Shown here piece after piece: positions 8,616 through 17,375 of a stretch of DNA of 64,000 nt. The translations under genes and the position numbers were made by a program. A model generated the notes under the pieces. It saw nothing but the letters and a program-made list of their open reading frames with translations. It searched no databases and was not told the origin of the DNA. The stretch is taken from the NCBI RefSeq assembly GCF_013283835.1, contig NZ_CP054052.1, positions 1,922,001 to 1,986,000 on the forward strand, read 5' to 3'. This stretch comes from Poseidonibacter lekithochrous (GTDB taxonomy: Bacteria > Campylobacterota > Campylobacteria > Campylobacterales > Arcobacteraceae). Every line of letters begins with the position of its first letter. Position 1 is the stretch's first letter.

Positions 8616-9230
8616 TTGAATGATATATATACAATATCAATGATAATTTCAATATCAGTCTTTATATTAACAACACATATATCGCCAGGACCCACAAATA
8701 TAATACTTTTGTCATCAGTTCTAAATTTTGGTTATAAAAAAAGTATGCCTTTTATGTTTGGATGTATTATCAGTTATCCTTTATTAATGATATTTACAGG
8801 CATGGGGATTGGACTTTTCTTAATACAATATCCAAGTTTAATGCAAATATTAAAAGTCATTGGAATAATATACTTATCATGGATGGCATACAAAATTTTA
8901 AAAGACAATAGTTCTTATGATACTAACAATAATGTTCAAAACAAACCTTTTACGTTCTTACAAGCCTTTTCATATACAATATTAAATCCAAAAGCATGGG
9001 TTGTTTATACATCAGCAGTATCAATTTTTGTAACTTCACAAGAAGAGAGTTTTTGGCAAATTAGTATAATAGTATTTATAACACTAATTGCAATGATAAT
9101 AACAGTATATACATGGTTGTTCGGAGGAATAGTATTAAAAAAATTTATAAAAGATGAAAAGTTTATAAAAAAAATAAATACTGTTATGGCAATTTTATTA
9201 TTAGCATCAATAGTACCAATCATTATATAA
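8616..9230 (+). CDS. LysE/RhtB-family exporter
   Basis: 204 aa, inner-membrane protein with about six hydrophobic helices. The family signature is HISPGPTNIILLSSVLNFG near the N-terminus, with a NPKAWVVY segment in the middle. LysE/RhtB proteins export amino acids or related metabolites. The start is TTG at 8616, with AAAGGAT 5-12 bases upstream; the overlapping ATG at 8620 is out of frame. It is divergent from an AraC-type regulator with a ligand-binding domain, its probable controller. The substrate is unknown. Confidence 0.88.
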   Translation: MNDIYTISMIISISVFILTTHISPGPTNIILLSSVLNFGYKKSMPFMFGCIISYPLLMIFTGMGIGLFLIQYPSLMQILKVIGIIYLSWMAYKILKDNSSYDTNNNVQNKPFTFLQAFSYTILNPKAWVVYTSAVSIFVTSQEESFWQISIIVFITLIAMIITVYTWLFGGIVLKKFIKDEKFIKKINTVMAILLLASIVPIII

Positions 9231-9313
9231 ACAAGTAAAAACTCTTTCATATTTTGATTTTAGTACATTTGTTGTAGACTACTGCATTAAAATGACTTAT
9301 AGAGGATTAATAA

Positions 9314-9655
9314 ATGAAAAAAATATTAATAACAAGTTCATTAATTGCAGCAGCTTTGCTATTTAATGGATGTGAAGAAAAACAAAATAAAATTAATAGA
9401 TACTTACAAAACTGGACAGGTGTAAATGGAGTACTTGAAGTTTACGCAGGAGAAAAGTTAGTTAAAAGATTTATCAAAATTGATAAATTATCAACTGCTG
9501 TAGCAACTGAAGGAAAGCAACAAAGAGCTTATAGATATGGATATGGTTTCTTAGATGCCAATTTAAACTTCAAAAAAGATGCTAATGAGAAAAAAGTATA
9601 TTTTGAAGTATCAGATTATTCAACTTATGTTTTCTTTGAAAATCCAGACTTATAG
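9314..9655 (+). CDS. Small lipoprotein (unknown)
   Basis: 113 aa. A lipoprotein signal peptide ends in the lipobox LFNGC (Cys20). The mature part is short and polar with many aromatic residues (RAYRYGYGF, YSTYVFF), suggesting a small beta-rich domain. GAGGA precedes the ATG. A second small lipoprotein gene follows after 13 nt, probably in the same transcript. No family was recognised. Confidence 0.75.
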   Translation: MKKILITSSLIAAALLFNGCEEKQNKINRYLQNWTGVNGVLEVYAGEKLVKRFIKIDKLSTAVATEGKQQRAYRYGYGFLDANLNFKKDANEKKVYFEVSDYSTYVFFENPDL

Positions 9656-9668
9656 AAGGTAAAATAAA

Positions 9669-9839
9669 ATGAAAAGATATATCTCAATGATTCTATTAAG
9701 TACTATAGTATTTACAGGTTGTGCCACATGGAGTGGAGTTAAAGAAGATAGTTCTACTGCTTGGGAAGCAACAAAAGAGGGTACTTCAAAAGCTTACAAA
9801 AATACAAAAGAAGCAATACACGACGCGACTGCTGATTAG
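9669..9839 (+). CDS. Very small lipoprotein, entericidin-like layout
   Basis: 56 aa. The signal peptide ends in lipobox FTGC (Cys18) and leaves a 39-residue mature peptide with repeating Ala/Thr/Lys (TAWEATKEGTSKAYKNTKEA), probably one amphipathic helix. AGAAGG precedes the ATG. The layout recalls entericidin-type small lipoproteins but the sequence match is not strong enough to name it. It follows another lipoprotein gene by 13 nt and is closed by a hairpin. Confidence 0.75.
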   Translation: MKRYISMILLSTIVFTGCATWSGVKEDSSTAWEATKEGTSKAYKNTKEAIHDATAD

Positions 9840-9844
9840 AACTA

Positions 9845-9869
9845 ATTTTGGGGAGTGTATCCCCAAAAT
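9845..9869 (+). terminator. Strong hairpin after the small lipoprotein genes
   Basis: A perfect 10-bp stem, ATTTTGGGGA (9845-9854) with TCCCCAAAAT (9860-9869), has a 5-nt loop and lies 5 bases after the stop. There is no T run behind it on either strand, so it may be a stabilising 3' hairpin rather than a classical intrinsic terminator. Confidence 0.5.
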
Positions 9870-9957
9870 GAGAACAAAGTATTAAATGAAAATTTCGCGC
9901 TTTCGAATAGTTGTTTGTATTTATAATATAACTTTGTGAAAAAAAGTTTGTAAGTAG

Positions 9958-10035
9958 TGGAGCTGGTGAAGGGACTTGAACCCCCGACCTGCTGATTACA
10001 AATCAGCTGCTCTAGCCAAGCTGAGCTACACCAGC
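9958..10035 (-). tRNA. tRNA-Thr (TGT)
   Basis: 78 nt including encoded CCA. The acceptor stem GCTGGTG/CACCAGC is perfect, the anticodon arm is GCTGATTTGTAATCAGC with TGT in the loop, and the T arm is GGGGGTTCAAGTCCC. It is the last of four tRNA genes on the minus strand. Confidence 0.95.
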
Positions 10036-10050
10036 AACAGTGTATAAAAA

Positions 10051-10127
10051 TGGTGTCAAAAGAGAGACTTGAACTCTCGACCTCCGGCTTATGAGACCAG
10101 CGCTCTAGCCAGCTGAGCTACTTTGAC
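10051..10127 (-). tRNA. tRNA-Met (CAT), elongator type
   Basis: 77 nt including CCA. The acceptor stem is GTCAAAG/TTTTGAC and the anticodon loop is CTCATAA. The C1-A72 mismatch of initiators is absent, so it is an elongator-type CAT tRNA. A lysidine-modified Ile tRNA also has a CAT anticodon and cannot be fully excluded by eye. Confidence 0.85.
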
Positions 10128-10137
10128 ACAGGCTAAT

Positions 10138-10214
<77 letters not shown>

Positions 10215-10235
10215 TTCTATAAAAGTACCTAAAAA

Positions 10236-10310
10236 TGGATGGGGTAGAAGGATTCGAACCTTCGAATGACGGCACCAAAAGCCGTTGCCTTACCACTTGG
10301 CGATACCCCA
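10236..10310 (-). tRNA. tRNA-Gln (TTG)
   Basis: 75 nt including CCA. The acceptor stem TGGGGTA/TACCCCA is perfect and the anticodon arm is ACGGCTTTTGGTGCCGT with TTG. It is the first gene of the tRNA transcript. This is the tRNA that a GltX2-type synthetase would be expected to charge in this lineage. Confidence 0.95.
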
Positions 10311-10327
10311 ACCGTTTAAGTGCCGAA

Positions 10328-10356
10328 ATTATAGTAAAAAATGTTTTTTTTGTCAA
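10328..10356 (-). promoter_or_regulatory. Consensus sigma70 promoter for the tRNA cluster
   Basis: On the minus strand TTGACA (10351-10356) and TATAAT (10328-10333) are both perfect and 17 bp apart. The -10 box lies 17 bp before tRNA-Gln, as expected for a strong stable-RNA promoter. Confidence 0.9.
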
Positions 10357-10387
10357 GACTTTTTAGAATAAATTTTAAAATTTCTGA

Positions 10388-10393
10388 TATAAT
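10388..10393 (+). promoter_or_regulatory. Probable -10 box for ribBA
   Basis: TATAAT on the plus strand lies 37 bases before the ribBA ATG. It is divergent from the tRNA promoter. No strong -35 hexamer is visible. Confidence 0.5.
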
Positions 10394-10430
10394 AATGCAC
10401 ATACAAATAAATTATAGTAAAGAAGAAAAA

Positions 10431-11459
10431 ATGAACGCAATACAAAGAGTAAAAGAAGCTATCGTAGAGATTCAAAAAGGTAATATGGTAATTATGCTTG
10501 ATGATGAAGATAGAGAAAACGAGGGTGATTTAGTTTATGCAGCACCACTTAGTACTCCTGAAAAAGTTAATTTTATGGCTACTCATGCAAAAGGATTAAT
10601 TTGTGTATCAGTAACAAAAGAGACTGCTGATAAATTAGAATTAAATCCAATGGTTAGCTCAAACACATCATCTTATGAAACTGCATTTACAGTTTCTGTT
10701 GATGCTGTTGATGCTCTTACAGGAATTAGTGCAGGGGAAAGAGATGATACTATTAAAATTTTAGCAAACCCTGTATCAAAAGCAACGGAACTAGTAAGAC
10801 CAGGACATATCTTCCCATTAATTGCTAAAGATGGTGGAGTATTAGTACGAACTGGACATACAGAGGGAAGTGTTGATTTATGTAAACTTGCAGGTCTAAG
10901 TGGTGAAGCAGTAATTTGTGAAATCATGAAAGAAGACGGAACTATGGCAAGAAGAGATGATTTAGATATCTTCGCTGATAAACATAATATGAAACAAATT
11001 TATATTTCTGATTTAGTTGAGTATAGATTATCACATGAAAAGTTAGTAGAAGAAGTATCAAATGATGATGCATTATTCTTTAATACTAAAGTTAAAAAGA
11101 AAGAATTCCAAGATCATTTAGGAAATGTACATACTGCTATTATCTTTGGAGAACCAAGTGAAGTTACACATGTTAAATTTCATACAGTAATTCCAGATAT
11201 TGAACTGTTTTTAAATAATGAAAAATTAGACTCAATGATAAAAACAATTAATTTCTTATCATCTAAAGGTGGTGTTCTTATTTTCTTATCAGATGAGAAA
11301 AAAAGAGAATCACAAAAAGATTATGGAATAGGGGCACAAATTTTAAATACTTTAAATATTAAACAAATCAAGTTAATGACAAGTGGTGGAAAACATTCAT
11401 TTGTAGGATTAAATGGATTTGGTCTTGAAATTATAGAAGAGATTCAAATAGAGTGTTAA
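10431..11459 (+). CDS. ribBA: 3,4-dihydroxy-2-butanone 4-phosphate synthase with degenerate RibA-like domain
   Basis: 342 aa from MNAIQRVKEA; an in-frame ATG at 10341 would lie inside the tRNA promoter and is rejected. The N-terminal RibB domain (about 1-200) has the acidic motif DDEDRENEGDL, a TGISAGERDDT segment and the GHTEGSVDL motif, so it should make the four-carbon riboflavin precursor. The C-terminal half (about 205-342) is RibA-like in length and ends in SFVGLNGFGLEI, but lacks the zinc cysteines and the RQEGRG motif. RibA activity is supplied by the separate gene at 3109-3684. A hybrid RibBA with a non-functional RibA part is known from the related Helicobacter. Confidence 0.93.
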   Translation: MNAIQRVKEAIVEIQKGNMVIMLDDEDRENEGDLVYAAPLSTPEKVNFMATHAKGLICVSVTKETADKLELNPMVSSNTSSYETAFTVSVDAVDALTGISAGERDDTIKILANPVSKATELVRPGHIFPLIAKDGGVLVRTGHTEGSVDLCKLAGLSGEAVICEIMKEDGTMARRDDLDIFADKHNMKQIYISDLVEYRLSHEKLVEEVSNDDALFFNTKVKKKEFQDHLGNVHTAIIFGEPSEVTHVKFHTVIPDIELFLNNEKLDSMIKTINFLSSKGGVLIFLSDEKKRESQKDYGIGAQILNTLNIKQIKLMTSGGKHSFVGLNGFGLEIIEEIQIEC

Positions 11460-11478
11460 ACTCTATTTGAATAAAATA

Positions 11479-11973
11479 TTAAATTAAACCTGCTGCTGAT
11501 TTAATTAAATCCAAAGTCTTAATTGGAAGTTCTAAATCTTTTGATAAAACATCTTTATTCTCATTGTAATACTTCGATTCTAAAATTTCATTAATCTTAT
11601 CTTCTAATTTTTGTACAACAACTTCTTGAGTATCTTTATCTTCAATGTCTAAAAACTGTCTTGGATCTTGATTTACAACTCTTGCTAACCTAAATTCATA
11701 TAAAGATTTATTATCAAAGTCTACATTAAATTTATTACAAATTTCCTTATATACATCGTTTAGCTCTGCTTCATATTGTCTATAAATAACACCTGCACTA
11801 TCATTTAAAGATTTATTAAACGTATCATAATTAATAAATAACTCTTTTAGATCTTCATCATCTAATGAACCTTCTTCAATATTATATTTCTTTGATAAAA
11901 GATGTTTACAACAATAATATATTACTTGTTTCTCATTTTCTTTAATATCATTTAAAAAATCTATTAATTTCAT
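11479..11973 (-). CDS. Conserved hypothetical protein downstream of pckA
   Basis: 164 aa, acidic, probably all helical and cytoplasmic, with no signal peptide or membrane helix. I do not recognise a family. The visible features are YYCCKHLL near the N-terminus, a FRLARVVNQDPRQFL middle and an acidic C-terminal half. A good ribosome site (AAAAGGAG) precedes the ATG, but the same bases are the outer arm of a hairpin with the end of the pckA terminator. It is the last minus-strand gene after oadG-oadA-oadB-pckA and may be reached by read-through. Confidence 0.75.
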   Translation of the reverse strand: MKLIDFLNDIKENEKQVIYYCCKHLLSKKYNIEEGSLDDEDLKELFINYDTFNKSLNDSAGVIYRQYEAELNDVYKEICNKFNVDFDNKSLYEFRLARVVNQDPRQFLDIEDKDTQEVVVQKLEDKINEILESKYYNENKDVLSKDLELPIKTLDLIKSAAGLI

Positions 11974-11997
11974 ATATTCTCCTTTTTTTTGAATAAA

Positions 11998-12027
11998 AAA
12001 AAGGAGTGAATAAATTCACTCCTTTTT
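11998..12027 (-). terminator. Intrinsic terminator after pckA
   Basis: A perfect 13-bp stem (11998-12010 with 12015-12027, GGAGTGAA core) has a 4-nt loop. On the minus strand it begins about 24 nt after the pckA stop and ends in a T run. Its 3' arm is also part of an alternative hairpin with the next gene's ribosome site (11981-12004). Confidence 0.9.
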
Positions 12028-12050
12028 AAAAATAAATTATAAGAAACTTC

Positions 12051-13631
12051 TTATAAAATTGGTCCAGCTGCAGTAAAGTCATATTCACTCTCTAAAGTTA
12101 AATACTTTTTAAAGTTTTCAATATACATACCAGCTAATTTTTTCTTAGTTGAATCGTAGTAATCTTTATCTACCCATGTGTTTCTAGGGTTTAATACTTC
12201 AGTATCAACACCATTTAAAGTTTTTGGAATAGATAAATTAAATACAGGTAAAGTTTCAAATTCTGATTTTTCAATAGAACCATCTAAAATACCATCAATA
12301 CAAGCTCTAGTGTTTTTAATACTCATTCTAGAACCAATACCGTAAGGACCACCAGTCCATCCAGTATTAACTAAATATACATTAACACCATGTTTATCAA
12401 TTTTTTGACCTAATAACTCAGCATAAACTGTAGGGTTTAAAGGTAAAAATGCTTCTCCAAAACAAGATGAGAATGTAGCAACTGGCTCAGTAATACCTCT
12501 CTCAGTTCCTGCAACTTTTGCAGTATATCCACTTAAGAAGTAGTACATTGCTTGTTGCTTATCTAACTTAGCAACTGGAGGTAAAACACCAAATGCATCA
12601 GCACATAAGAAGATAATATTAGTAGGGTGTCCACCTTTCATATCTGGAGTATGATTTGGAATATGGTCTAATGGATAAGAAACTCTAGTATTCTCAGTTT
12701 TAGAACCATCTGTATAATCAACAACACCATCTTCATCAGCTACAACATTTTCTAAAATTGCACCTTTTTTAATAGCATTGAAAATTTCTGGTTCAGAACT
12801 ACCATCAAGATTAATAACTTTAGCATAACAACCACCTTCGAAGTTGAATACACCATTATCATCCCAACCATGTTCATCATCACCAATTAAAGCTCTTTTT
12901 GGATCTGTAGATAAAGTTGTTTTACCAGTACCTGAAAGTCCAAAGAATAAAGCAGTATCTCCATCTTTACCAATATTAGCAGAACAGTGCATTGGAAGTT
13001 TACCTTCTAATGGAAGCCAGTAATTCATCATAGAGAATACACCTTTTTTCATTTCACCAGCATACCAAGTTCCACCAATAATTGCAACATTATCTTCAAC
13101 ATTAAAGATAACATATACTTCAGAATGTAAGTTATGACTTGCATAAGCCATATCAACTGTTTTACAAGAATTGAAAACAGTAAACTCAGGAACGAAATTA
13201 TCAATTTCTTCTTGAGTTTGAGGAACAATAAACATATTTTGAATAAAATGTGCTTGCCAAGCAACTTCAGTAATAAATCTTACAGATTTTCGAGAGTCTA
13301 AAGAAGCTCCACAATATACATCAGTTACATATAGATCTTTATTACTTAATTGCTTTTTAGAGTTACTTAATAAATCCTCATAAACTTCTTTCGAAACTTT
13401 TTGGTTAATATCTCCCCAAGCAATATATTTATTTGATGGATCTTGATTTACAAAAAACTTGTCTTTTGGGCTTCTACCCGTAAAAATTCCTGTATCAATC
13501 ATTAATGCTCCAGTAGAAGAAAGTTTAGCACCTTCATTTTCTACTGCATGTTTAATTAATGTATCTACATCAAGATTTCTTCTTACATTTCCAACGTTTT
13601 CTAGACCTAATGTGTCTTTAATCTCAGACAT
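12051..13631 (-). CDS. pckA: Phosphoenolpyruvate carboxykinase (ATP)
   Basis: 526 aa, normal length. It converts oxaloacetate and ATP to phosphoenolpyruvate, CO2 and ADP, the entry to gluconeogenesis. The P-loop reads [11 protein letters not shown], followed by IGDDEHGW; the N-terminal GRSPKDKF and the C-terminal TGWTGGPYG are also typical of the ATP type. It lies 29 nt downstream of oadB, so oxaloacetate decarboxylase and PEP carboxykinase, which share the substrate oxaloacetate, are probably co-expressed. A strong terminator follows. Confidence 0.98.
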   Translation of the reverse strand: MSEIKDTLGLENVGNVRRNLDVDTLIKHAVENEGAKLSSTGALMIDTGIFTGRSPKDKFFVNQDPSNKYIAWGDINQKVSKEVYEDLLSNSKKQLSNKDLYVTDVYCGASLDSRKSVRFITEVAWQAHFIQNMFIVPQTQEEIDNFVPEFTVFNSCKTVDMAYASHNLHSEVYVIFNVEDNVAIIGGTWYAGEMKKGVFSMMNYWLPLEGKLPMHCSANIGKDGDTALFFGLSGTGKTTLSTDPKRALIGDDEHGWDDNGVFNFEGGCYAKVINLDGSSEPEIFNAIKKGAILENVVADEDGVVDYTDGSKTENTRVSYPLDHIPNHTPDMKGGHPTNIIFLCADAFGVLPPVAKLDKQQAMYYFLSGYTAKVAGTERGITEPVATFSSCFGEAFLPLNPTVYAELLGQKIDKHGVNVYLVNTGWTGGPYGIGSRMSIKNTRACIDGILDGSIEKSEFETLPVFNLSIPKTLNGVDTEVLNPRNTWVDKDYYDSTKKKLAGMYIENFKKYLTLESEYDFTAAGPIL

Positions 13632-13660
13632 AATTTATTTTTCCTACTAATTTTAATTTT

Positions 13661-14986
13661 TTATTTAAATATTGATAACAGCACACCTGCTGCAACTGCT
13701 GAACCGATAACTCCAGCAACATTTGGACCCATTGCATGCATTAAAAGAATGTTAGACTTGTCATAAACTTGACCTTCCTTACTAACAACTCTTGCCGCCA
13801 TTGGTACAGCTGATACACCAGCAGCACCAATTAATGGATTAATCTGATTCTCTTTTGAACTAAGCATATTCATGATTTTAGCCATGATTACACCCATAGC
13901 TGTACCAGAAGCAAATGCAACTAGTCCAATAGCCATAATTCCCATAGTTTCTGCAACTAAAAATTGCTCAGATGCTAACTTAGAACCAACCCCTAGTCCT
14001 AAGAAAATTGTTACAACATTAATTAATGCATTTTGCATAGTATCAGATAATCTATCTACAACACCAGACTCTTTTGCAAAGTTACCAAAACAAAATGCAC
14101 CAATTAATGGAGCGGCATCTGGTAAAATTAACATTGTTAAAAGAACAACAACAATAGGGAATATAGTTTTTTCAACTTTAGAAACCCTTCTACTTGCTTT
14201 CATTCTAATTTTTCGCTCTTCTAATGTTGTAAGTGCTCTCATAATTGGAGGTTGGATAACTGGTACCAGTGCCATATAAGAATATGCAGCAACAGCAATA
14301 GCTCCAAGTAACTCAGGTGCAAGAGCAGTTGCAATAAAGATTGATGTTGGACCATCAGCCCCACCAATAATTGAAATAGCTGCAGCTTGTTCTAATGAGA
14401 ACTCAATTCCCGGAACCATTTGTGATAATACAACTGCACCAACTAATGATCCAAAGATACCAAATTGAGCTGCACCACCAAGTAATGCAGTTTTAGGATT
14501 TGATAATAAAGGACCAAAATCAGTCATTGCTCCTACACCCATAAAAATTAAAAGAGGGAAGAAACCATTTGCAATACCCATATTATAAATAATACCTAAC
14601 ATCCCATCTGCACCAGCAATTTCAGCAATTGGAATATTAGCCAAAATACCACCAAATCCAATAGGAATTAATAGTAATGGTTCAAAACCTTTAGTAACTG
14701 CTAGATAGAAAAGAACTAAACAAATTGCTATCATAATAATTCTACCAAAGCTTTGTGCAAATGTAGTTAATTCTTCACCATGAGGACCTTTTAATCCTTC
14801 TTGTGGACTTAAAATTGCTTTTAAACCTGTTGTACTATAAAATGAATCAACTAATTGAGACATTGATTTCGCTTCATACTCTTTTTTTTCTTCTGAAACA
14901 TCAACAGGAGCTGATGCTGCAAAAGAGTTTACAGAAAATACTGCAAAAAGAGTAAATAAAATTAGAAATAGATTTTTTTTCATCAT
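13661..14986 (-). CDS. oadB: Oxaloacetate decarboxylase beta subunit (sodium pump)
   Basis: 441 aa, polytopic inner-membrane protein. It couples decarboxylation of carboxybiotin on the alpha subunit to sodium export. Key stretches are [10 protein letters not shown], the [11 protein letters not shown] substrate/Na+ region and [14 protein letters not shown] near the C-terminus. The N-terminus starts with a signal-like hydrophobic segment ending in SFAAS and a polar region of about 40 residues before the first pump helices, which makes it slightly longer than many OadB. It lies 14 nt after oadA. Confidence 0.96.
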   Translation of the reverse strand: MMKKNLFLILFTLFAVFSVNSFAASAPVDVSEEKKEYEAKSMSQLVDSFYSTTGLKAILSPQEGLKGPHGEELTTFAQSFGRIIMIAICLVLFYLAVTKGFEPLLLIPIGFGGILANIPIAEIAGADGMLGIIYNMGIANGFFPLLIFMGVGAMTDFGPLLSNPKTALLGGAAQFGIFGSLVGAVVLSQMVPGIEFSLEQAAAISIIGGADGPTSIFIATALAPELLGAIAVAAYSYMALVPVIQPPIMRALTTLEERKIRMKASRRVSKVEKTIFPIVVVLLTMLILPDAAPLIGAFCFGNFAKESGVVDRLSDTMQNALINVVTIFLGLGVGSKLASEQFLVAETMGIMAIGLVAFASGTAMGVIMAKIMNMLSSKENQINPLIGAAGVSAVPMAARVVSKEGQVYDKSNILLMHAMGPNVAGVIGSAVAAGVLLSIFK

Positions 14987-15000
14987 TACTCCAATAACTA

Positions 15001-16797
15001 TTAACCGATAACGGCTAATGTTTGTCCTTCATCAACTGCATCATTCTGACCAACTAAAATACTAGTTACAGTTCCAGCAACAGGAGCGTTAATATCAATT
15101 TCCATTTTCATAGCTTCTAAGATCATAATTTGTTGATCTTGTTCAACTTTATCACCAACTTTAACAAGAATCTTCCATACAGCACCATTAACAGCAGCAG
15201 ATACATCAGTTCCTTCACCATTTGAGGCAACAGGCGCTGGAGTAGCTTCATTTGAAGCTGCAGCTGCTGGAGTTACTTGGATATCAGCATTACCTTCAGC
15301 AATACTTACATTGAATTTTTGTCCGTCTACAACTACTGTGTAGTTTCCAGTTGCATTACTCATACTATTATTTTCCCCTTGTGTAGTTTCATCATTTTTT
15401 CTAACATTTAAAGGTGAATCACCTTTTAAGAAAGCAATACCTTTTTCATCACAAGCAGCTGCAATGAAAATGTTTTCTTCACTTGTTTCTATACCTTCAA
15501 TTTCTAATCTTTGTTTCCAAACAGAAACTTTTTTCTTATCGTCTCTATCTGCAATATCTAAAGGATTTTCTTTTGTTGGTTCAAGTTTTAATTTCTCAGC
15601 AGCTAAAGCTACAATTTCTGCATCTGGTTCAACAGGAGTTTTACCAAAGTACCCAAGTACCATTTTACCGTAACCTGGTGCAATTTGTTTCCATGGACCA
15701 AACATAACATTAGCATATGCTTGTTGCCAGTAGAATTGAGATACAGGAGTTACAGATGTACCATAACCACCTTTTTCAACAACTTCTCTCATTGCTTTAA
15801 TAACTTCTGGGAATTTATCTAAAGTTCCATTGTCTCTCATCATTTGAGTGTTAGCAGTTAATGCTCCACCTGGCATAGGTGAGAAAGGAATTAAAGGAGA
15901 TACTTGTGTAGCTTCAGGTGGTATGAAATAATCTTTTAATTGATCATTTAATACTTCTTGATATTTTAATATTTTATCAATTTCTAAACCACCTAAATCG
16001 TAGTTCTTACCTTTTACAGCATGTAACATAGTTAAAATATCTGGTTGAGATGTTCCACCTGAAACAGGTGAAGCAGCTAAATCAATACCATCAGCACCTG
16101 CTTCTAAAGCAGCTAGATAACATGCAACAGAAACACCCGCTGTTTCATGTGTATGTAATCTAATATGAGACTCATCACCAACTAGTTTTCTAGCCATTTG
16201 AATTGTTTCATATACTTTTTGAGGTGATGATGTACCTGATGCATCTTTAAAACAGATAGAATCATAAGGAATACCACTATCAAGAATACCTCTTAACGTC
16301 TTTTCATAAAATGCTACATCATGTGCACCTGTACATCCTGGAGGTAAATCCATTAATGTAACAACTACTTCATGATTTAAGCCGTACTTTTTAATACACT
16401 CAGCAGAGTATTCTAAATTTTGTACATCATTTAAAGCGTCAAAGTTTCTGATTGTTGTTGTACCATGTTTGGCAAACATTTTAGCGTGTAAATCGATAAG
16501 CTCTCTAGAACCTGTATCTAACATTACTGTATTGATACCTCTAGCTAGTGTTTGTAAGTTTGCATCTGGACCAACAATATCTCTAAACTTGTCCATCATT
16601 TCAAATGCGTTTTCTTGTAAGTAGAAGAAAAGAGATTGAAACCTAGCTCCTCCACCAAACTCAAAGTGAGTTATACCAGCATCTTTCGCAGCTTCTACAG
16701 CTGGAAAGAAGTCATCCATTAAAACCCTACCTCCAAAGACAGATTGAAATCCATCTCTAAAAGTTGTATCCATGACATCTATATACTTTTTAGCCAT
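15001..16797 (-). CDS. oadA: Oxaloacetate decarboxylase alpha subunit (biotin-containing)
   Basis: 598 aa. The carboxyltransferase TIM-barrel domain (about 1-290) begins [10 protein letters not shown] and has LHTHETAGV. It is followed by the conserved carboxylase domain (about 300-450), a flexible Ala/Pro-rich linker (about 510-530) and a biotinyl domain with the attachment Lys in EAMKMEI near the C-terminus. It transfers the carboxyl group from oxaloacetate to biotin for OadB. oadG precedes it by 5 nt and oadB follows. The sequence could also serve a pyruvate carboxylase B role, but the oadG/oadB neighbours favour the decarboxylase. Confidence 0.95.
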   Translation of the reverse strand: MAKKYIDVMDTTFRDGFQSVFGGRVLMDDFFPAVEAAKDAGITHFEFGGGARFQSLFFYLQENAFEMMDKFRDIVGPDANLQTLARGINTVMLDTGSRELIDLHAKMFAKHGTTTIRNFDALNDVQNLEYSAECIKKYGLNHEVVVTLMDLPPGCTGAHDVAFYEKTLRGILDSGIPYDSICFKDASGTSSPQKVYETIQMARKLVGDESHIRLHTHETAGVSVACYLAALEAGADGIDLAASPVSGGTSQPDILTMLHAVKGKNYDLGGLEIDKILKYQEVLNDQLKDYFIPPEATQVSPLIPFSPMPGGALTANTQMMRDNGTLDKFPEVIKAMREVVEKGGYGTSVTPVSQFYWQQAYANVMFGPWKQIAPGYGKMVLGYFGKTPVEPDAEIVALAAEKLKLEPTKENPLDIADRDDKKKVSVWKQRLEIEGIETSEENIFIAAACDEKGIAFLKGDSPLNVRKNDETTQGENNSMSNATGNYTVVVDGQKFNVSIAEGNADIQVTPAAAASNEATPAPVASNGEGTDVSAAVNGAVWKILVKVGDKVEQDQQIMILEAMKMEIDINAPVAGTVTSILVGQNDAVDEGQTLAVIG

Positions 16798-16802
16798 TTG
16801 TC

Positions 16803-17045
16803 TTAACCTTTCAGATTTTTGTGATGTTGTACAGCTGCAATAATCGCTGCAGTTTTTGCAGAATCGTTAGATGCTGCAGACTTTTGCGGTTTATTTGCAA
16901 TGTTTTTTTCCTTCTCAGGAAAATACTTTGTAATTAAAGCTGTTTGAGCTTTAAGCACGAAAATCAAAATTACTAAAAATGAGAAAACTACTCCCATTCC
17001 CAACAACATGAACTTGAATGCCTCTGTGACTAAGTTAACTTCCAT
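16803..17045 (-). CDS. oadG: Oxaloacetate decarboxylase gamma subunit
   Basis: 80 aa from MEVNLVTEAFKFMLLG, chosen because GGAGAG lies just upstream; longer in-frame starts have no ribosome site. One membrane helix (GMGVVFSFLVILIFVL) is followed by a charged tail rich in Lys and Ala. OadG anchors the alpha subunit to the membrane beta subunit. It is the first structural gene of the oad-pckA operon. Confidence 0.9.
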   Translation of the reverse strand: MEVNLVTEAFKFMLLGMGVVFSFLVILIFVLKAQTALITKYFPEKEKNIANKPQKSAASNDSAKTAAIIAAVQHHKNLKG

Positions 17046-17167
17046 AATACTCTCCGTGGTTACCACCATGTAATTATTAATGTAATAATATATAAAAGAA
17101 CCTTTATTAACATTTATACTTATCTTCAATTTTTATTAAATTTAAAAATTTGAACAAATATATTAAA

Positions 17168-17263
17168 TTATAATATCTTATCACCTAATTCATAAATCAT
17201 TATGTCAAGTTTTTGGAAAAAATTGATAACATTATTTCTAGTTTCTTTGATTTTTCGTGCCAT
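17168..17263 (-). CDS. Possible 31-aa small protein or leader peptide upstream of oadG
   Basis: An ATG-started ORF of 31 residues (starts MARKIKETRN, ends ELGDKIL) with AAAAGGA 7-13 bases upstream. It would be an amphipathic basic helix. It lies in the 330-bp gap between oadG and the divergent S24 regulator, with TATAAT-like bases on its upstream side. It may be a leader of the oad operon or a free small protein; there is no homology evidence. Confidence 0.4.
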   Translation of the reverse strand: MARKIKETRNNVINFFQKLDIMIYELGDKIL

Positions 17264-17317
17264 TTTGCATCCTTTTTCTAAAAGTATCCCAAATTATATA
17301 TTTTTTTATCAAAAGAC

Positions 17318-17346
17318 TTGAAAAATATTGCAAATTGTAATATAAT
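17318..17346 (+). promoter_or_regulatory. Promoter of the S24/CI-like regulator with embedded palindrome
   Basis: TTGAAA (17318-17323) and TATAAT (17341-17346) are 17 bp apart. The spacer holds a 15-bp near-palindrome, ATTGCAAATTGTAAT (17327-17341, 6 of 7 arm positions matching). This is the usual place for a repressor operator, so self-repression is a reasonable inference. Confidence 0.7.
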
Positions 17347-17375
17347 TGTGTAAATAGTATGTATTAGGAGAAAAA

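Noticed and set aside
10341-10430. In-frame upstream ATG extending ribBA by 30 codons
   Set aside because: It overlaps the consensus tRNA promoter, has no ribosome site and adds residues not found in RibB proteins.
12459-13650. Long open frames opposite pckA, oadB, oadA and pnp
   Set aside because: These are antisense shadows of well-recognised genes, with no ribosome sites or protein-like composition.
17056-17066. Palindrome GTGGTTACCAC just upstream of the oadG ribosome site
   Set aside because: Too short and single-copy to assign as an operator.
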